Origin: a virus | Reading direction: 5' to 3' (one strand) | Virus record (IMG/VR): IMGVR_UViG_3300045941_000429 | Span: 1 to 22,648 of that record | DNA length: 22,648 nucleotides | Shown: positions 1-8,233 of the stretch, piece by piece | How the letters are laid out: every line of letters begins with the position of its first letter | Position numbering within the stretch: position 1 is the stretch's first letter | Program-made: the position numbers and the translations under genes | Notes under the pieces: model-generated | Told to the model about the DNA's origin: nothing | Seen by the model: only the letters and a program-made list of their open reading frames with translations | Database searches by the model: none

Positions 1-1
1 C

Positions 2-835
2 TCGAGGCTATTTGGTTGGGGAGATCCGTATCATGATGCTCAGACCGAGCTGCGTGAATTCATGCAGGAGGTCGGACTGAATCCCGAGCTGATGATGCAT
101 GGACTGTCTCGGAACTCGTTCTGGCTTCAGCGGTTGTGGTCTGGGTTCCCGGAGATGGATATTAGCGGATCGCTCTCCTTGGGGAAGATAGTGCCAACGG
201 TGGAGCCGTTCTCGAGGATGCTGAGATTAGGCACGGCAGATCCAAGGGAGCTAATTGGAGAAGTGACTACCTCAGCGGGTGGTGCAGTAGGAGCTCTTGC
301 TTCCAATATGTTTCGAGCTATGGCTACCGACAATCCCGATCCGTTGAAGTTTTTGGAGCTGGTGCTACCTGCTGCGGGTAGGGATGTTACGCGGGCCTAT
401 CGCTACTATACGACAGGCGAGGCAACGAACACGCTTGGCGACCGGCTGCTCGAATTTGATGTGGATGATCCGAACCATCTGGCGGAGATATTTGCACAGG
501 GGATGGGCTTTAAGCCGACCAGACTTACGAGGATGCAAGAGAAGAGCTTTGCGCAACGGGACGCGGTCAAGTTTTATGTGACGAGACAACAGATCCTGCT
601 GACCCACTACTTCCATGCAAGGAGCTCGGGAGATCGCGAAGCGCTAGCTGACACGGAGGAAGCCATCCGAGCCTACAATAAGGATGTCCCGTATCCAAAG
701 CTGCGGATATCCGCTGCAGACAAGTATGCTTCGTATTCGAGAAGACGGGACGCACAGAGGAAACGGGAGCGAGGAGCTCCTGAGGGCAAGCAATACCTTC
801 GTCTCTATCGAGATGTTGGCAAAGCTTACGAATAG
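2..835 (+). CDS. C-terminal part of a large phage polyvalent/virion protein (5' end outside window)
   Basis: The frame is open from the left edge, with no stop upstream of the first internal ATG at 62, so this is the 3' end of a longer gene. The visible 277 residues are soluble-looking and helix-rich. They include a segment GFKPTRLTRMQEKSF followed by long basic helices and a basic tail. That arrangement (a G-F-x-P-x-R-L type segment near the end of a very long protein) resembles the C-terminal region of giant phage polyvalent proteins carrying PLxRFG-type domains, which are often ejected with the DNA. The family assignment is an inference from one short motif and the position at the end of a + strand arm. 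No catalytic motif is visible. The stop TAG at 833-835 directly abuts the stop of the convergent gene on the other strand. An unrelated internal virion protein is also possible. Confidence 0.6.
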   Translation, partial: SRLFGWGDPYHDAQTELREFMQEVGLNPELMMHGLSRNSFWLQRLWSGFPEMDISGSLSLGKIVPTVEPFSRMLRLGTADPRELIGEVTTSAGGAVGALASNMFRAMATDNPDPLKFLELVLPAAGRDVTRAYRYYTTGEATNTLGDRLLEFDVDDPNHLAEIFAQGMGFKPTRLTRMQEKSFAQRDAVKFYVTRQQILLTHYFHARSSGDREALADTEEAIRAYNKDVPYPKLRISAADKYASYSRRRDAQRKRERGAPEGKQYLRLYRDVGKAYE

Positions 836-1048
836 CTAACGGGTCCTGATACAGCTGCTGTTTCCGGGGTGCTCACAGCAAAGCCTGCCGTCTCGAACCT
901 TCCGCTTCCAGTTGGAGACGGTTCGAGAGGAGACTTTGAGCGCTGTGGCTATAGCTTCCTCTGTCATTCCTTGGTACTCGGACAGCAGACCGAACTCGCA
1001 ACAAGCGTTGCAGTCCTTTGCGAGGTAGTACAGGTGGCTCTTGTGCAC
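836..1048 (-). CDS. small helix-turn-helix protein
   Basis: This predicted protein has 70 residues and starts at GTG. The start is supported by AAGGA eight bases upstream. Residues about 28-50 (TEEAIATALKVSSRTVSNWK) read as a helix-turn-helix of the kind found in sigma-like and IS-type regulators. Two cysteine pairs (C13 and C16-C17, and C57-C58) could bind metal, but the spacing is not a textbook zinc finger. It is the last gene of the leftward arm, five bases downstream of the helicase gene, so it is probably made from the same transcript. Likely role: DNA-binding regulator or accessory replication factor. That role is inferred from the HTH only. Confidence 0.6.
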   Translation of the reverse strand: MHKSHLYYLAKDCNACCEFGLLSEYQGMTEEAIATALKVSSRTVSNWKRKVRDGRLCCEHPGNSSCIRTR

Positions 1049-1053
1049 AGTGG

Positions 1054-2247
1054 TTATCCTTTGTACCTGACGTTGAGGGCGTTACCGTCTGCCAGAAGTT
1101 CAAGATATCCTGAGTTAATCCCGGCGGTGATTGCTTCTTCGAACTTCTGCCAGGACATCATATGCCGGAAGTTGCGATAGAGGTCGATCTTCGTCATAGA
1201 CTTGTCGGAAGCAGCTTGTACATAACGGAAGATTTGCTCGACCTCGATCTGATCCTCCTTTGTGTGGACGGCTCGGAAGACCCGAGGCAAATTCGCCCCA
1301 ATCTCCTCCACGAGGATTGTAGCGTGCTCCAGGTCCTCTTGGGTTATCAGCAGCTCATCTCGTTGCGAGGCGGCGATGACCATAGCCAGCTTGTGTGAGT
1401 GACATTGGGTACGCGCGGCGAAGCCTGACTCGTCGGAAGAGATTTGCTGCTCGACCGAATGCTTGTTGTACCAGGCGGAGCCCCATTCCTCCGCTGCTGG
1501 AGTTAAGACATATTCACCTTTGATGGAGGAGATTTGAGCAAGGTCCTCGATTAGACTGGTCCGCAGGGCATGATAGTCTTTCGCATTGCTCTCCATCATC
1601 TTCCTGGGATACGCGACGATCTTACGCTTGGCGTCACCGAAAACGAAGAGACAGCGAGAGGTGAAGCCTCCGCCCACCAGGGAGCGAGGGAAATTCTGAG
1701 CTAACCAGGAAGGTGTGGTACAGGCGATAATGTTGAGCCAGGGATTGATAACCATGTCCTCGCCCTGGGTTTTGGTGGCCTTTGTCCATGCGCCGTCCTT
1801 CGAGTCCCATAAGTCTACCAGCAGATCTACCATTGCTCTGTCAGAAGGGTCCATGAAGGTGCCGAGCTCAGATGCGGAGAAAGTTAGGCAGCACATTGGA
1901 TCGAAGGAACCATCGGGCTGGACCACATCCACTCGGGCATTCTCCAGAGCCGATGGGAGTTTCTGCCAAGTGAGGGCGTTCGGGCCGAGCGGGATCTCGA
2001 GCTCGACCAGAAGCGAAATTCCGACGTTGGCTGTCGTTGACTTAGCTATTATTCCTGGTGGCGCTACGAGAATGATGTAGAAGTTAGGTGACCAGCGATA
2101 ATGGATCTGGTCGAAACGGACCTTTCTGCGCAGGGCGCCAGCGATGGTAGAGACAGCGGTCCAGAAATGGAACTGGTCGGGCGCCTCCAGATAGGAGGTA
2201 TACTCCATGTACGCTTTGATCCAGTCGACATGATGACGTCGAGACAT
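1054..2247 (-). CDS. DUF3987-type phage replicative helicase/ATPase
   Basis: Predicted RecA/AAA-type ATPase of 397 residues from the ATG at 2247. Visible motifs are a Walker A-like APPGIIAKST at about residues 62-71, an acidic strand LTFSASELG near 121-129 that could be Walker B, a sensor-like strand NIIACTTP near 172-179, and an arginine-finger-like GGGFTSR near 192-198. The order matches DUF3987-type proteins, which act as primase-associated helicases in phages and mobile elements. It follows the DNA polymerase gene by 55 bases, so a replisome role is natural. An upstream GTG at 2283 would add 12 residues, but it lies inside a repeated motif (AATACGTGGTTCGAC at 2265-2279) and has no ribosome site. 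The ATG has none either, so start confidence is moderate. Confidence 0.72.
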   Translation of the reverse strand: MSRRHHVDWIKAYMEYTSYLEAPDQFHFWTAVSTIAGALRRKVRFDQIHYRWSPNFYIILVAPPGIIAKSTTANVGISLLVELEIPLGPNALTWQKLPSALENARVDVVQPDGSFDPMCCLTFSASELGTFMDPSDRAMVDLLVDLWDSKDGAWTKATKTQGEDMVINPWLNIIACTTPSWLAQNFPRSLVGGGFTSRCLFVFGDAKRKIVAYPRKMMESNAKDYHALRTSLIEDLAQISSIKGEYVLTPAAEEWGSAWYNKHSVEQQISSDESGFAARTQCHSHKLAMVIAASQRDELLITQEDLEHATILVEEIGANLPRVFRAVHTKEDQIEVEQIFRYVQAASDKSMTKIDLYRNFRHMMSWQKFEEAITAGINSGYLELLADGNALNVRYKG

Positions 2248-2264
2248 TAGGTTCAGGCCGAGAC

Positions 2265-2283
2265 AATACGTGGTTCGACCCAC
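2265..2283 (+). promoter_or_regulatory. intergenic motif copy 1, AATACGTGGTTCGAC
   Basis: This is the first of three copies of AATRCGTGGTTCGAC in the window; the others are at 14115-14129 (- strand) and 18187-18201 (+ strand). Here the segment GTGGTTCGACCCAC (2270-2283) is nearly palindromic around TCGA. It lies in the 55-base gap between the polymerase stop and the preferred helicase start. Operator, partition-type site or processing site are all possible. Confidence 0.4.
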
Positions 2284-2302
2284 CGAGCCAATGACGTATT
2301 CT

Positions 2303-4732
2303 TCATTCTTTGCACTCCCCCCATGATAGCTTGCTTCTCTTCAAGCTGAATGGAATAATGAGGGGATCATCGGGGTAGGGAAGAACAATCTGCGAGGCAG
2401 CCGTAATCTTGGGCAGAACTTCGTCAACCTGCTCGATACGAGCCTGCATCAATAGGCTGTCATGCACCTGCAACATCAACTGAACTTCCTGCCGTAGCTG
2501 GCGCCACACGTTCAGGAGGATCTTGTTGGTGAGGATGGCAATGGTGGATTGGGGAACCCAGGCGAGCCCGTGGGTATAGAAGCCCCTCTCGAGGACTGGG
2601 TAGCGAAAGCCGAAGATGTTCTCGAGGATGCCGATCTGGGTCCGGTTCCCCTCGGCACAAACTTGAGCGATCTTCCAGTGCCAACTTCCCTTTCGGGTGA
2701 CTGGTCCGATGGCGGGAGACATCTCGAAAATCTTACGAAGTAAGAGGTCAGCCTCATGGACTGTACGGCCGATCCGGTTAGCGAGGCCCTCGGCTGTTAC
2801 TCCATAGTGACCGGCATGTCGCGCGCGCTTTGAGAGAGGGCGGGAAAGTTTTAGTTCCCTTCCTGTTTCCTCATGAATGTCAATGCCTTCTCGGAAGAGA
2901 GCCTTCAGCCAGGGATCGTTGGCTTCCCAGGCGACGACCCTAGCGTCAGCTCCCTCGAGGTCTCCTTCGATGAACTCGCAATCTTCGTCAGGGATGAACA
3001 TGTCACGGAGGTTCGGAAGGCCTCGGGCCATCGGCTTGGCCTCCTTGTCCTCGCCCTCTGAGATGTTCATCAGCTGGAAGCCGAAGCCGAATGCATCCTC
3101 CTTAGCCGAGAACCGGAAAGTCTTTGTACCGTCAATGCGATAGGAGCAACGGGCTCTTCCGTCCTCCGCAATGTCCTTCACCAAGACGTTAGCTGTGATG
3201 GTTTTGGCCGAGCGATAGATCTGGATGCGTTCAATGAGGGATCTGACCAGCGGCTCCCTCTCCTTGATCTTCTCCAGCGCCTCGTCATTCACGGTAAGTC
3301 GAGTTCGCCGAGAACCGTCTGCTTCCTTCACCTTCGTGGTGACGGGACGAATGCCGAGGTCATTGTAGAAGAATGTCTGAAGCTGTTGTGGAGAGTTCGG
3401 ATTAAGGGGATGGCTACAGATGAAATCAATCTCCTCCTTCAACGTGGCAGTGTGGACTCGGAACTCTTTCAGCAGTCGATCCTTCCGCTCGAGGTCAATC
3501 CGAACTCCCCTCAGCATCATGAAGAGGACGGGCTCGAAGAGGTCCTGAAGGAATTGGTTCTGCTCCGTCAGTCCGACCTGCTTCGTAATGTCTTCGAGGG
3601 TCTTCCCAATCTCATCTGTCCGCGAGACGTCCTCAGCATTGTAGTTCCACAGCTGAGTCTCTGACATGGAGGAGTCCCATTCCTTCCCCTCCACTTTCCA
3701 GAACCGAGGCTGCTGGCAGTAGAGAGTTCCCTGGAACTCGAGTCGGTTCCTCATATTGGGATTGGGCCAGAGGCAGTGATGATTGATAATGGTGTCGTGG
3801 CGGACACGAGGAACGAAGCCCCAAATCTTCGCTGTATACTGGCAATCGTAGAGAAGGTTCTGTCCGCGGATGCGGGCATTAGGATGGGTAGAGATCTCGC
3901 GTAGGCGCAGGACGATTGAAAGCTCGACCTCCGGCGGCCAATACGAATGATCGCCTTCTATGACCATGAAGGGGATGGTGAGGACGCGCTCTTGAGTTCC
4001 AATTCCACAGCAAGCAATCTGGCCGCCACGGGTTTCGAGGTCCAAGGTGACGAACTCGCCCCGTTCCGACCGCAGAAACATCTCGTCGAGGAACGACATC
4101 GTCTGCTCGTATGTGGGCTGGAGATAGAACTTGGCCGGTCTGTGGATCAGCTCAGAGGAGAGGGACTCATGCAGGGCACGGGACAGATCGTGCTTCACGA
4201 TTGAGCGATCTTGCCATGCATACTGCATGATGTAGGAGGAATGGAAGGTGGGAATAACTTTGTAGTGTCGATCTCGGATCTTCGGATAGAAGATGTTACC
4301 GCGGAGGTCCGAGAGCATATGGTTCTTCTTGGGCGGCTCGCCGGTGAGAGCCCAGTAAGCAGTCCTACCCATCGCCACGATGCAGTTCGGTTGCACCCGC
4401 TCGACCTCATCATGCAGATCATGCAGGTGTTGTATCATGTTCGGCTTAACATAGCCGTTCATGAAGGTAGGCCAACCCTCTCGCTGCCCATGAGTCTTGA
4501 TGAAGGTGACGAATTGGGAGATGTTATTATTGTAGGGTTGGTAGCGGAAGGCGTTGGAGATCCTGATGTCTGCCCGATTAATTCCACACTCGCCGAACAT
4601 CAAGTCCAAGTGATATCCTGCTGGCCCGACAAAGGGCTTTCCTCGATCGTTCTCTTCTGCACCTGGGGCTTCCCCAATGAGCATCAAGTTGGCGGGAACC
4701 GGACCGTCACCAGGAACATATCGGGTACTCAT
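2303..4732 (-). CDS. uracil-DNA glycosylase - family A DNA polymerase fusion
   Basis: This 809-residue protein has three domains in order. Residues about 1-190 are a family 4/5-like uracil-DNA glycosylase: GEAPGAEEN..GKPFVGPAG at 20-39 and HSSY at 164-167. The N-terminal CxxC expected for the Fe-S cluster of family 4 enzymes is not seen. Residues about 225-390 are a 3'-5' exonuclease with DLE at 231-233, N292/D296, and Y364-D368. The rest is a family A polymerase with motif A at D591 (DLEGADARVV), motif B at 635-650 and motif C VHDS at 756-759. Motif B is unusual: Lys and His stand where R754 and K758 of E. coli Pol I would align, Tyr replaces F762, and the helix is shortened. The start has AAGG six bases upstream and overlaps the preceding stop as ATGA. 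It is the replicative polymerase; the fused UDG may remove or sense uracil. Confidence 0.93.
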   Translation of the reverse strand: MSTRYVPGDGPVPANLMLIGEAPGAEENDRGKPFVGPAGYHLDLMFGECGINRADIRISNAFRYQPYNNNISQFVTFIKTHGQREGWPTFMNGYVKPNMIQHLHDLHDEVERVQPNCIVAMGRTAYWALTGEPPKKNHMLSDLRGNIFYPKIRDRHYKVIPTFHSSYIMQYAWQDRSIVKHDLSRALHESLSSELIHRPAKFYLQPTYEQTMSFLDEMFLRSERGEFVTLDLETRGGQIACCGIGTQERVLTIPFMVIEGDHSYWPPEVELSIVLRLREISTHPNARIRGQNLLYDCQYTAKIWGFVPRVRHDTIINHHCLWPNPNMRNRLEFQGTLYCQQPRFWKVEGKEWDSSMSETQLWNYNAEDVSRTDEIGKTLEDITKQVGLTEQNQFLQDLFEPVLFMMLRGVRIDLERKDRLLKEFRVHTATLKEEIDFICSHPLNPNSPQQLQTFFYNDLGIRPVTTKVKEADGSRRTRLTVNDEALEKIKEREPLVRSLIERIQIYRSAKTITANVLVKDIAEDGRARCSYRIDGTKTFRFSAKEDAFGFGFQLMNISEGEDKEAKPMARGLPNLRDMFIPDEDCEFIEGDLEGADARVVAWEANDPWLKALFREGIDIHEETGRELKLSRPLSKRARHAGHYGVTAEGLANRIGRTVHEADLLLRKIFEMSPAIGPVTRKGSWHWKIAQVCAEGNRTQIGILENIFGFRYPVLERGFYTHGLAWVPQSTIAILTNKILLNVWRQLRQEVQLMLQVHDSLLMQARIEQVDEVLPKITAASQIVLPYPDDPLIIPFSLKRSKLSWGECKE

Positions 4733-4953
4733 TTCTTCGCCTTCTCTTGTGCGCTCTCCTCCGGCGTGATGTCCTGAATACTCTCCTCGACTTGTTTCTG
4801 CTCCTCGAGCCGAGCATTTAGTACCCTGATCTCAAGATCCCTTTGTGCTGCGAGCGCCTTGGCCAGGGCAGCCTGTCTGAGGGCCAAGGCTAGATCCTGG
4901 GAGAGGATGTCGAACGCTGCCTGCATGAGTTCGAACTGGTCAGGCCTTGTCAT
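4729..4953 (-). CDS. small coiled-coil protein
   Basis: This 74-residue predicted protein consists almost entirely of charged and alanine-rich helix. A leucine/alanine heptad-like stretch spans about residues 12-55, and the tail is acidic then basic. GGAG lies seven bases before the ATG. The start overlaps the end of the methyltransferase gene by 14 bases, and the stop overlaps the polymerase start as ATGA, so it is translationally coupled on both sides. No family was recognised. A small helical adaptor for the polymerase or methyltransferase is possible, but this rests on position alone. Confidence 0.6.
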   Translation of the reverse strand: MTRPDQFELMQAAFDILSQDLALALRQAALAKALAAQRDLEIRVLNARLEEQKQVEESIQDITPEESAQEKAKK

Positions 4954-6229
4954 CTACTAGCTCCATCTCCATTTCAACGAGTCGCTTCTTAGCGTACTGG
5001 ATTGCCAGCTCGGAATTGTCCACCCCGATGGCAGTGAGATCGAACATCTTAGCCGAGGGGAAGATCGGACCCGAGCCGCAAAAAGGGTCGCACACCACGG
5101 AGATACCGGGAGTGGCTGATCGCTCGAGAAGGTCTGTGAAGAGCGAGACTGGCTTGGCTGCAGCGTAGGTCACTTTGGTCTCAATCGGGTGGACGAGCAC
5201 GTCGGATAGACCAGTTCGCACTAAACGCATCTCGCCCTTGATGGCGTAGAGGATACATTCGTACCGGCGAGATGGCCCGTGGTCGATTTCGGCAGAATGT
5301 CCTCCGTTCTTCACCCAGATGAGAGGAACATTCCACACCCTCCATCCGAGGCTGTCGAAGACAGGGACGTGGTCCATGAACCTGCGAATGTCACAGAACA
5401 TATAGAGGTGGGCTTCAGGAGCCGTTGCGTAGGTTGCTGCTTCAGCAAACCTCCGGATAAGCCCCTTCACTTGTGTCCAGTTATCATTGTATTCATGCCG
5501 ATGTCTGGTATCGCCGTCGATCTTGTGGGCCGAGATGCCGTAGGGCGGATCGGTGAGGATGATGTCGAAGCGACCAGTCTGTGTGAGCAAGTACTCAATC
5601 GCATCCTGTTGATGTAGCTCGTGCTTGATGTTGGGAACCAGCTGAGAGGTGATGGCTTGAGCAAACTCTCTGCCGAGCTGGTCGGCAATCATACGCTTAG
5701 CTTGCCGAAGGGAGGGAGCTTTAGCAATGTTCTCGTTCTGCTTGATGATCTGGTCGATTTCCAAAGCTTCCCTGATGGTAGCAGTTCTAGTGTTATCAAT
5801 CCCGATCTCTTCCGCAATAGCGGTGAGGGTCTTGCCCTGGCTGAGGCGGAGCCGAGCGAGCCTGGCCCTGGCTGCCACCTGATCTTGCCAAGGTAAATCA
5901 GCCCTTCTGATGTTCTCATCCAGCTCCGCCTCGAGGACGAGGTCCTCGGACATCTCGGCCAGGTCTGTGATAGGGAGGAAGCCCAGGGGAACCTCGAGCC
6001 CGTTACAGAGGATCCTCTTTCCTGGCTGCTCCATGTAGATCTTCGTGATGGCCTTGAGCCGAGTCTCACCGGCGACCAGATGAGGAAGGTCGTCCTTCCA
6101 CCTGATCACAATGGGATGGAGGAGACCGAGGAGAAGGATGGACTCGGCGAGGTCGGAGACATTCTCCTCCATGTGTACCTTGCGGATGCGTTCGCCGACC
6201 TGGATCCTGTCAACGTGAATGAACTGCAT
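4940..6229 (-). CDS. ParB-like domain fused to DNA methyltransferase (probably N6-adenine)
   Basis: This 429-residue fusion starts with a ParB/Srx-like N-terminal domain (about 1-110: HVDRIQVGERIR, then LHPIVIRW and LVAGETRLKA). A helix-turn-helix-like stretch follows near 133-158 (TLTAIAEEIGID). The C-terminal half is an amino-methyltransferase with catalytic DPPYG at 227-231 ahead of the SAM-binding DPFCGSGP at 380-387, the order typical of beta-class enzymes. DPPY is usual for adenine N6 methylation. Such fusions are known in phages and conjugative elements. No restriction endonuclease lies beside it, so it is probably an orphan methylase for self-protection or for regulating phage sites. 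Whether the ParB part uses CTP cannot be judged. The gene lies five bases from its upstream neighbour. Confidence 0.9.
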   Translation of the reverse strand: MQFIHVDRIQVGERIRKVHMEENVSDLAESILLLGLLHPIVIRWKDDLPHLVAGETRLKAITKIYMEQPGKRILCNGLEVPLGFLPITDLAEMSEDLVLEAELDENIRRADLPWQDQVAARARLARLRLSQGKTLTAIAEEIGIDNTRTATIREALEIDQIIKQNENIAKAPSLRQAKRMIADQLGREFAQAITSQLVPNIKHELHQQDAIEYLLTQTGRFDIILTDPPYGISAHKIDGDTRHRHEYNDNWTQVKGLIRRFAEAATYATAPEAHLYMFCDIRRFMDHVPVFDSLGWRVWNVPLIWVKNGGHSAEIDHGPSRRYECILYAIKGEMRLVRTGLSDVLVHPIETKVTYAAAKPVSLFTDLLERSATPGISVVCDPFCGSGPIFPSAKMFDLTAIGVDNSELAIQYAKKRLVEMEMELVDDKA

Positions 6230-6234
6230 CTGAC

Positions 6235-6483
6235 CTAAACCTTACCTCGGAGGAGTTGCCGAAGGTGCTCGATACCCTGGAGCGTTCCATGGTAGGTGAA
6301 CCCGTCGACCTCAATATAGTCCTGAGTTTCTCGAACGAACTGTTTCAATTCCTCAACGAGTGCATAACCGCCGTTGCGGCCGAGATCTCCGATCTCCCTG
6401 TGGTTCAGCACGCAGAGGCACTCGTCTGGCTGCCGCTCGTAGATCAGGTTACCTTCGTCGAACTTCATGAAGCCGCGCAACAT
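6235..6483 (-). CDS. hypothetical protein
   Basis: This predicted acidic protein of 82 residues is supported by GGGGAG nine bases before the ATG. No family was recognised. It has no signal peptide or membrane helix, and the middle is mixed alpha/beta with charged helices (ELKQFVRETQDYIEV). It sits between the SSB-like gene, from which it is separated by a strong hairpin, and the ParB-methyltransferase gene. A second ATG at codon 6 is an alternative start. Confidence 0.55.
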   Translation of the reverse strand: MLRGFMKFDEGNLIYERQPDECLCVLNHREIGDLGRNGGYALVEELKQFVRETQDYIEVDGFTYHGTLQGIEHLRQLLRGKV

Positions 6484-6507
6484 TGTAGCTGTCTCCCCAG
6501 ATTGAAA

Positions 6508-6542
6508 GGGCAGGGAGCCCCTTTCCTTGGAACCCCCTGCCC
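6508..6542 (-). terminator. strong intergenic hairpin, attenuator or terminator
   Basis: Perfect 8-bp inverted arms GGGCAGGG (6508-6515) and CCCTGCCC (6535-6542) sit in the 74-base gap after the SSB-like gene. On the - strand the stem is followed by TTTCAAT, a poor U tract. Partial termination or mRNA end protection, letting the SSB-like gene be expressed above the genes downstream, fits better than a complete stop. Confidence 0.5.
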
Positions 6543-6557
6543 GCAGTTGAAGCTGAT

Positions 6558-7022
6558 CTACGCGGCCGAGTTCGACAGAACCTTTCGGATCTGAGCCATC
6601 GGCCCCTGGTCAGTCGAGCGGTGAGTGACGAGGACCCTGGCCCTCATACCCTGGAGACCCGTGGGGCTCCACTTCTTCCCGTTCAGTCCAACTGCCTCGA
6701 GCAGACGGCCGAGGCCGACGTTCTGCCCCTTCGACCTGTCGATGTTGCCCTCGGGCGTGAGGTCCAGCGCAATTCCCTGCACGACGACGTTCTTGTCGCG
6801 GCCGGTGATCGCCTTGATCTTGCCCTCGAGGTCCTCGAGCTCCCAGGAGACGTCCATGTAGGGCTGCTCCTGGTTGGTCTCCTCGTTCTTCCACGCCCTG
6901 CCGGCGACCTTGATGACAGAGGCGTGGTACTCCCCCTCCGGCGGAGGGATGCGAACCGTGTCGAGCTTCTCGCCGCCGGGGAAGGTAGTTGAGAGGAACT
7001 GGCTCGGGTTGAACACACTCAT
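6558..7022 (-). CDS. putative single-stranded DNA-binding protein
   Basis: This 154-residue protein starts with MSVFNPSQFLSTTFPGGEKLDTV and continues with beta-rich segments (EGEYHASVIKVAG, YMDVSWELED, MRARVLVTHR) compatible with an OB-like fold. It is encoded next to a Sak4-like RecA-core ATPase, and such ATPases are commonly paired with an SSB. That pairing is the main reason for the call, since no SSB signature motif is clear. The C-terminus (SNSAA) lacks the acidic DDDIPF-type tail of bacterial SSBs. AAGGA lies about nine bases before the ATG. DNA-binding has to be treated as an inference. Confidence 0.5.
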   Translation of the reverse strand: MSVFNPSQFLSTTFPGGEKLDTVRIPPPEGEYHASVIKVAGRAWKNEETNQEQPYMDVSWELEDLEGKIKAITGRDKNVVVQGIALDLTPEGNIDRSKGQNVGLGRLLEAVGLNGKKWSPTGLQGMRARVLVTHRSTDQGPMAQIRKVLSNSAA

Positions 7023-7061
7023 TTGGTCACGTCCTTCAGGAAGGAAAGGGAAAGGGAAGGT

Positions 7062-7910
7062 TCACGTCTTGGTTTTGGAAAGGGTCACGACATTGTCATC
7101 CTCCATCAGGGTTTCACTCAGTACGCCACCTCGAGCCTTCCACTCGTCAAAGACGGTGACGAAGGTCGGCAGGAGCTTGTCACTAAAGGGGAGAATTCGT
7201 TTCTTCACTGCCATACCGGTGGTGACGTTGGACCAGAAGAACTCGTCACCACGACGAACGGAGTGGAGGGCCTCGTCGAACAGGGCCGGGATCTGGGGGG
7301 CGTTCTTCGTGCCGAGAGCTAAGGGATAGCGGAGAATGTTTCCAGTGGACTCCTCCCTTTCCGGCGCGATATGGGTAAGGACAACCACGGAGCATTGAAG
7401 CTGGCAGAGGTTCCGCAGGAACATCATCTGCTGCTCCATCGCTACGCCCCACTCGGGAATGGAGCGGATGCTTCGACCTCCGGTTACCAGGCCGAGGAAC
7501 AGATAATTGGTAATGGTGAGGTGGTCAATGCAGAGGGCTCGACCAGGACCCCATTTGTCCACCTCGCCCAAGCATTCCCCGGTTCTGTCGTCGATAAAGT
7601 TGGAGAGGGTTTTGAACATCTCGATGGCTTGAGAATATTCATTCCGAGCTGGATCTTGGATCTTAGCCAGGCCTTCCATCGACATGGTGTTGACTTTGTC
7701 AGCGTAATCGGCCATGGCTGTCCAGCTTGGGCCTCTGGCTACGAGAGAATGCCAGGCGACCTCTTTCAGGTCGGCAAGAATTGTTTGAGATTGGTCGAGG
7801 AATAGCACACAGGGTTTGACTCCTGCGTCGACCAAGGTTCTGAGACAATGGGTCTTGCCGGTTCCGGCGTCGCCGGAGATGACAACCTTGGGTCCAGGGA
7901 GTGGTGACAT
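7062..7910 (-). CDS. Sak4-like RecA-core ATPase (phage recombination)
   Basis: This is a P-loop ATPase of 282 residues. Walker A GDAGTGKT lies at 13-20, a Walker B-like strand ending in D129 (ALCIDH), and a later VVVLTHIAPERE strand resembles the sensor region of AAA_24/Sak4 proteins. Members of this family bind single-stranded DNA and promote annealing with a partner SSB. The neighbours support this: an SSB-like gene just downstream and a RecB-like nuclease upstream. The ATG is preceded by AGGGA nine bases away. Its 5' end overlaps the upstream zinc-ribbon gene by 145 bases. Confidence 0.82.
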   Translation of the reverse strand: MSPLPGPKVVISGDAGTGKTHCLRTLVDAGVKPCVLFLDQSQTILADLKEVAWHSLVARGPSWTAMADYADKVNTMSMEGLAKIQDPARNEYSQAIEMFKTLSNFIDDRTGECLGEVDKWGPGRALCIDHLTITNYLFLGLVTGGRSIRSIPEWGVAMEQQMMFLRNLCQLQCSVVVLTHIAPEREESTGNILRYPLALGTKNAPQIPALFDEALHSVRRGDEFFWSNVTTGMAVKKRILPFSDKLLPTFVTVFDEWKARGGVLSETLMEDDNVVTLSKTKT

Positions 7911-8233
7911 GGAGAGAGTTCCCTTGCGAGAAGGTTAAGCTCACGGATTAAGAGTAGGCGAGTCAAGAGGATCTTCCTATCCTCCACCCAGAGGCTGCCA
8001 TCTCCATGCCGCTCGCATCGACGGTAGATTGTTTGCCAGGAGCAGACAATGGCCTCGGGAGAGGCAGGACAGAACTTGACCTTGGCCCAGATATCGCCAC
8101 ACGTAGGACAGAAGAATGCGAGAGAGTGAGCGGCTGGTCTCTTCCCCAGGAGCCATGTCTGTGGATGCTCCTGCCAGGAGTTCACGTTACCGTGCAGCTC
8201 CCAGACTTGGGTGAATGGGAGGGAAGGGGTCAT
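7766..8233 (-). CDS. zinc-ribbon protein, long overlap with the next gene
   Basis: This 155-residue frame starts at an ATG that overlaps the previous stop (ATGA), so translation is probably coupled. The N-terminal two-thirds contains a metal-binding pattern FCPTCGD, then a lone Cys and CERHG further on, typical of phage zinc ribbons. The last roughly 48 residues are encoded inside the next gene in another frame and are rich in Ser/Pro, as expected for a shadow sequence, so only the first part may matter. The function is unknown; it lies in the middle of the recombination set. Confidence 0.6.
   Translation of the reverse strand: MTPSLPFTQVWELHGNVNSWQEHPQTWLLGKRPAAHSLAFFCPTCGDIWAKVKFCPASPEAIVCSWQTIYRRCERHGDGSLWVEDRKILLTRLLLIRELNLLARELSPCHHSLDPRLSSPATPEPARPIVSEPWSTQESNPVCYSSTNLKQFLPT

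Noticed and set aside
4211-4777. A 188-codon + strand frame within the UDG-polymerase gene
   Set aside because: It covers the glycosylase motifs on the other strand, so it is a shadow.
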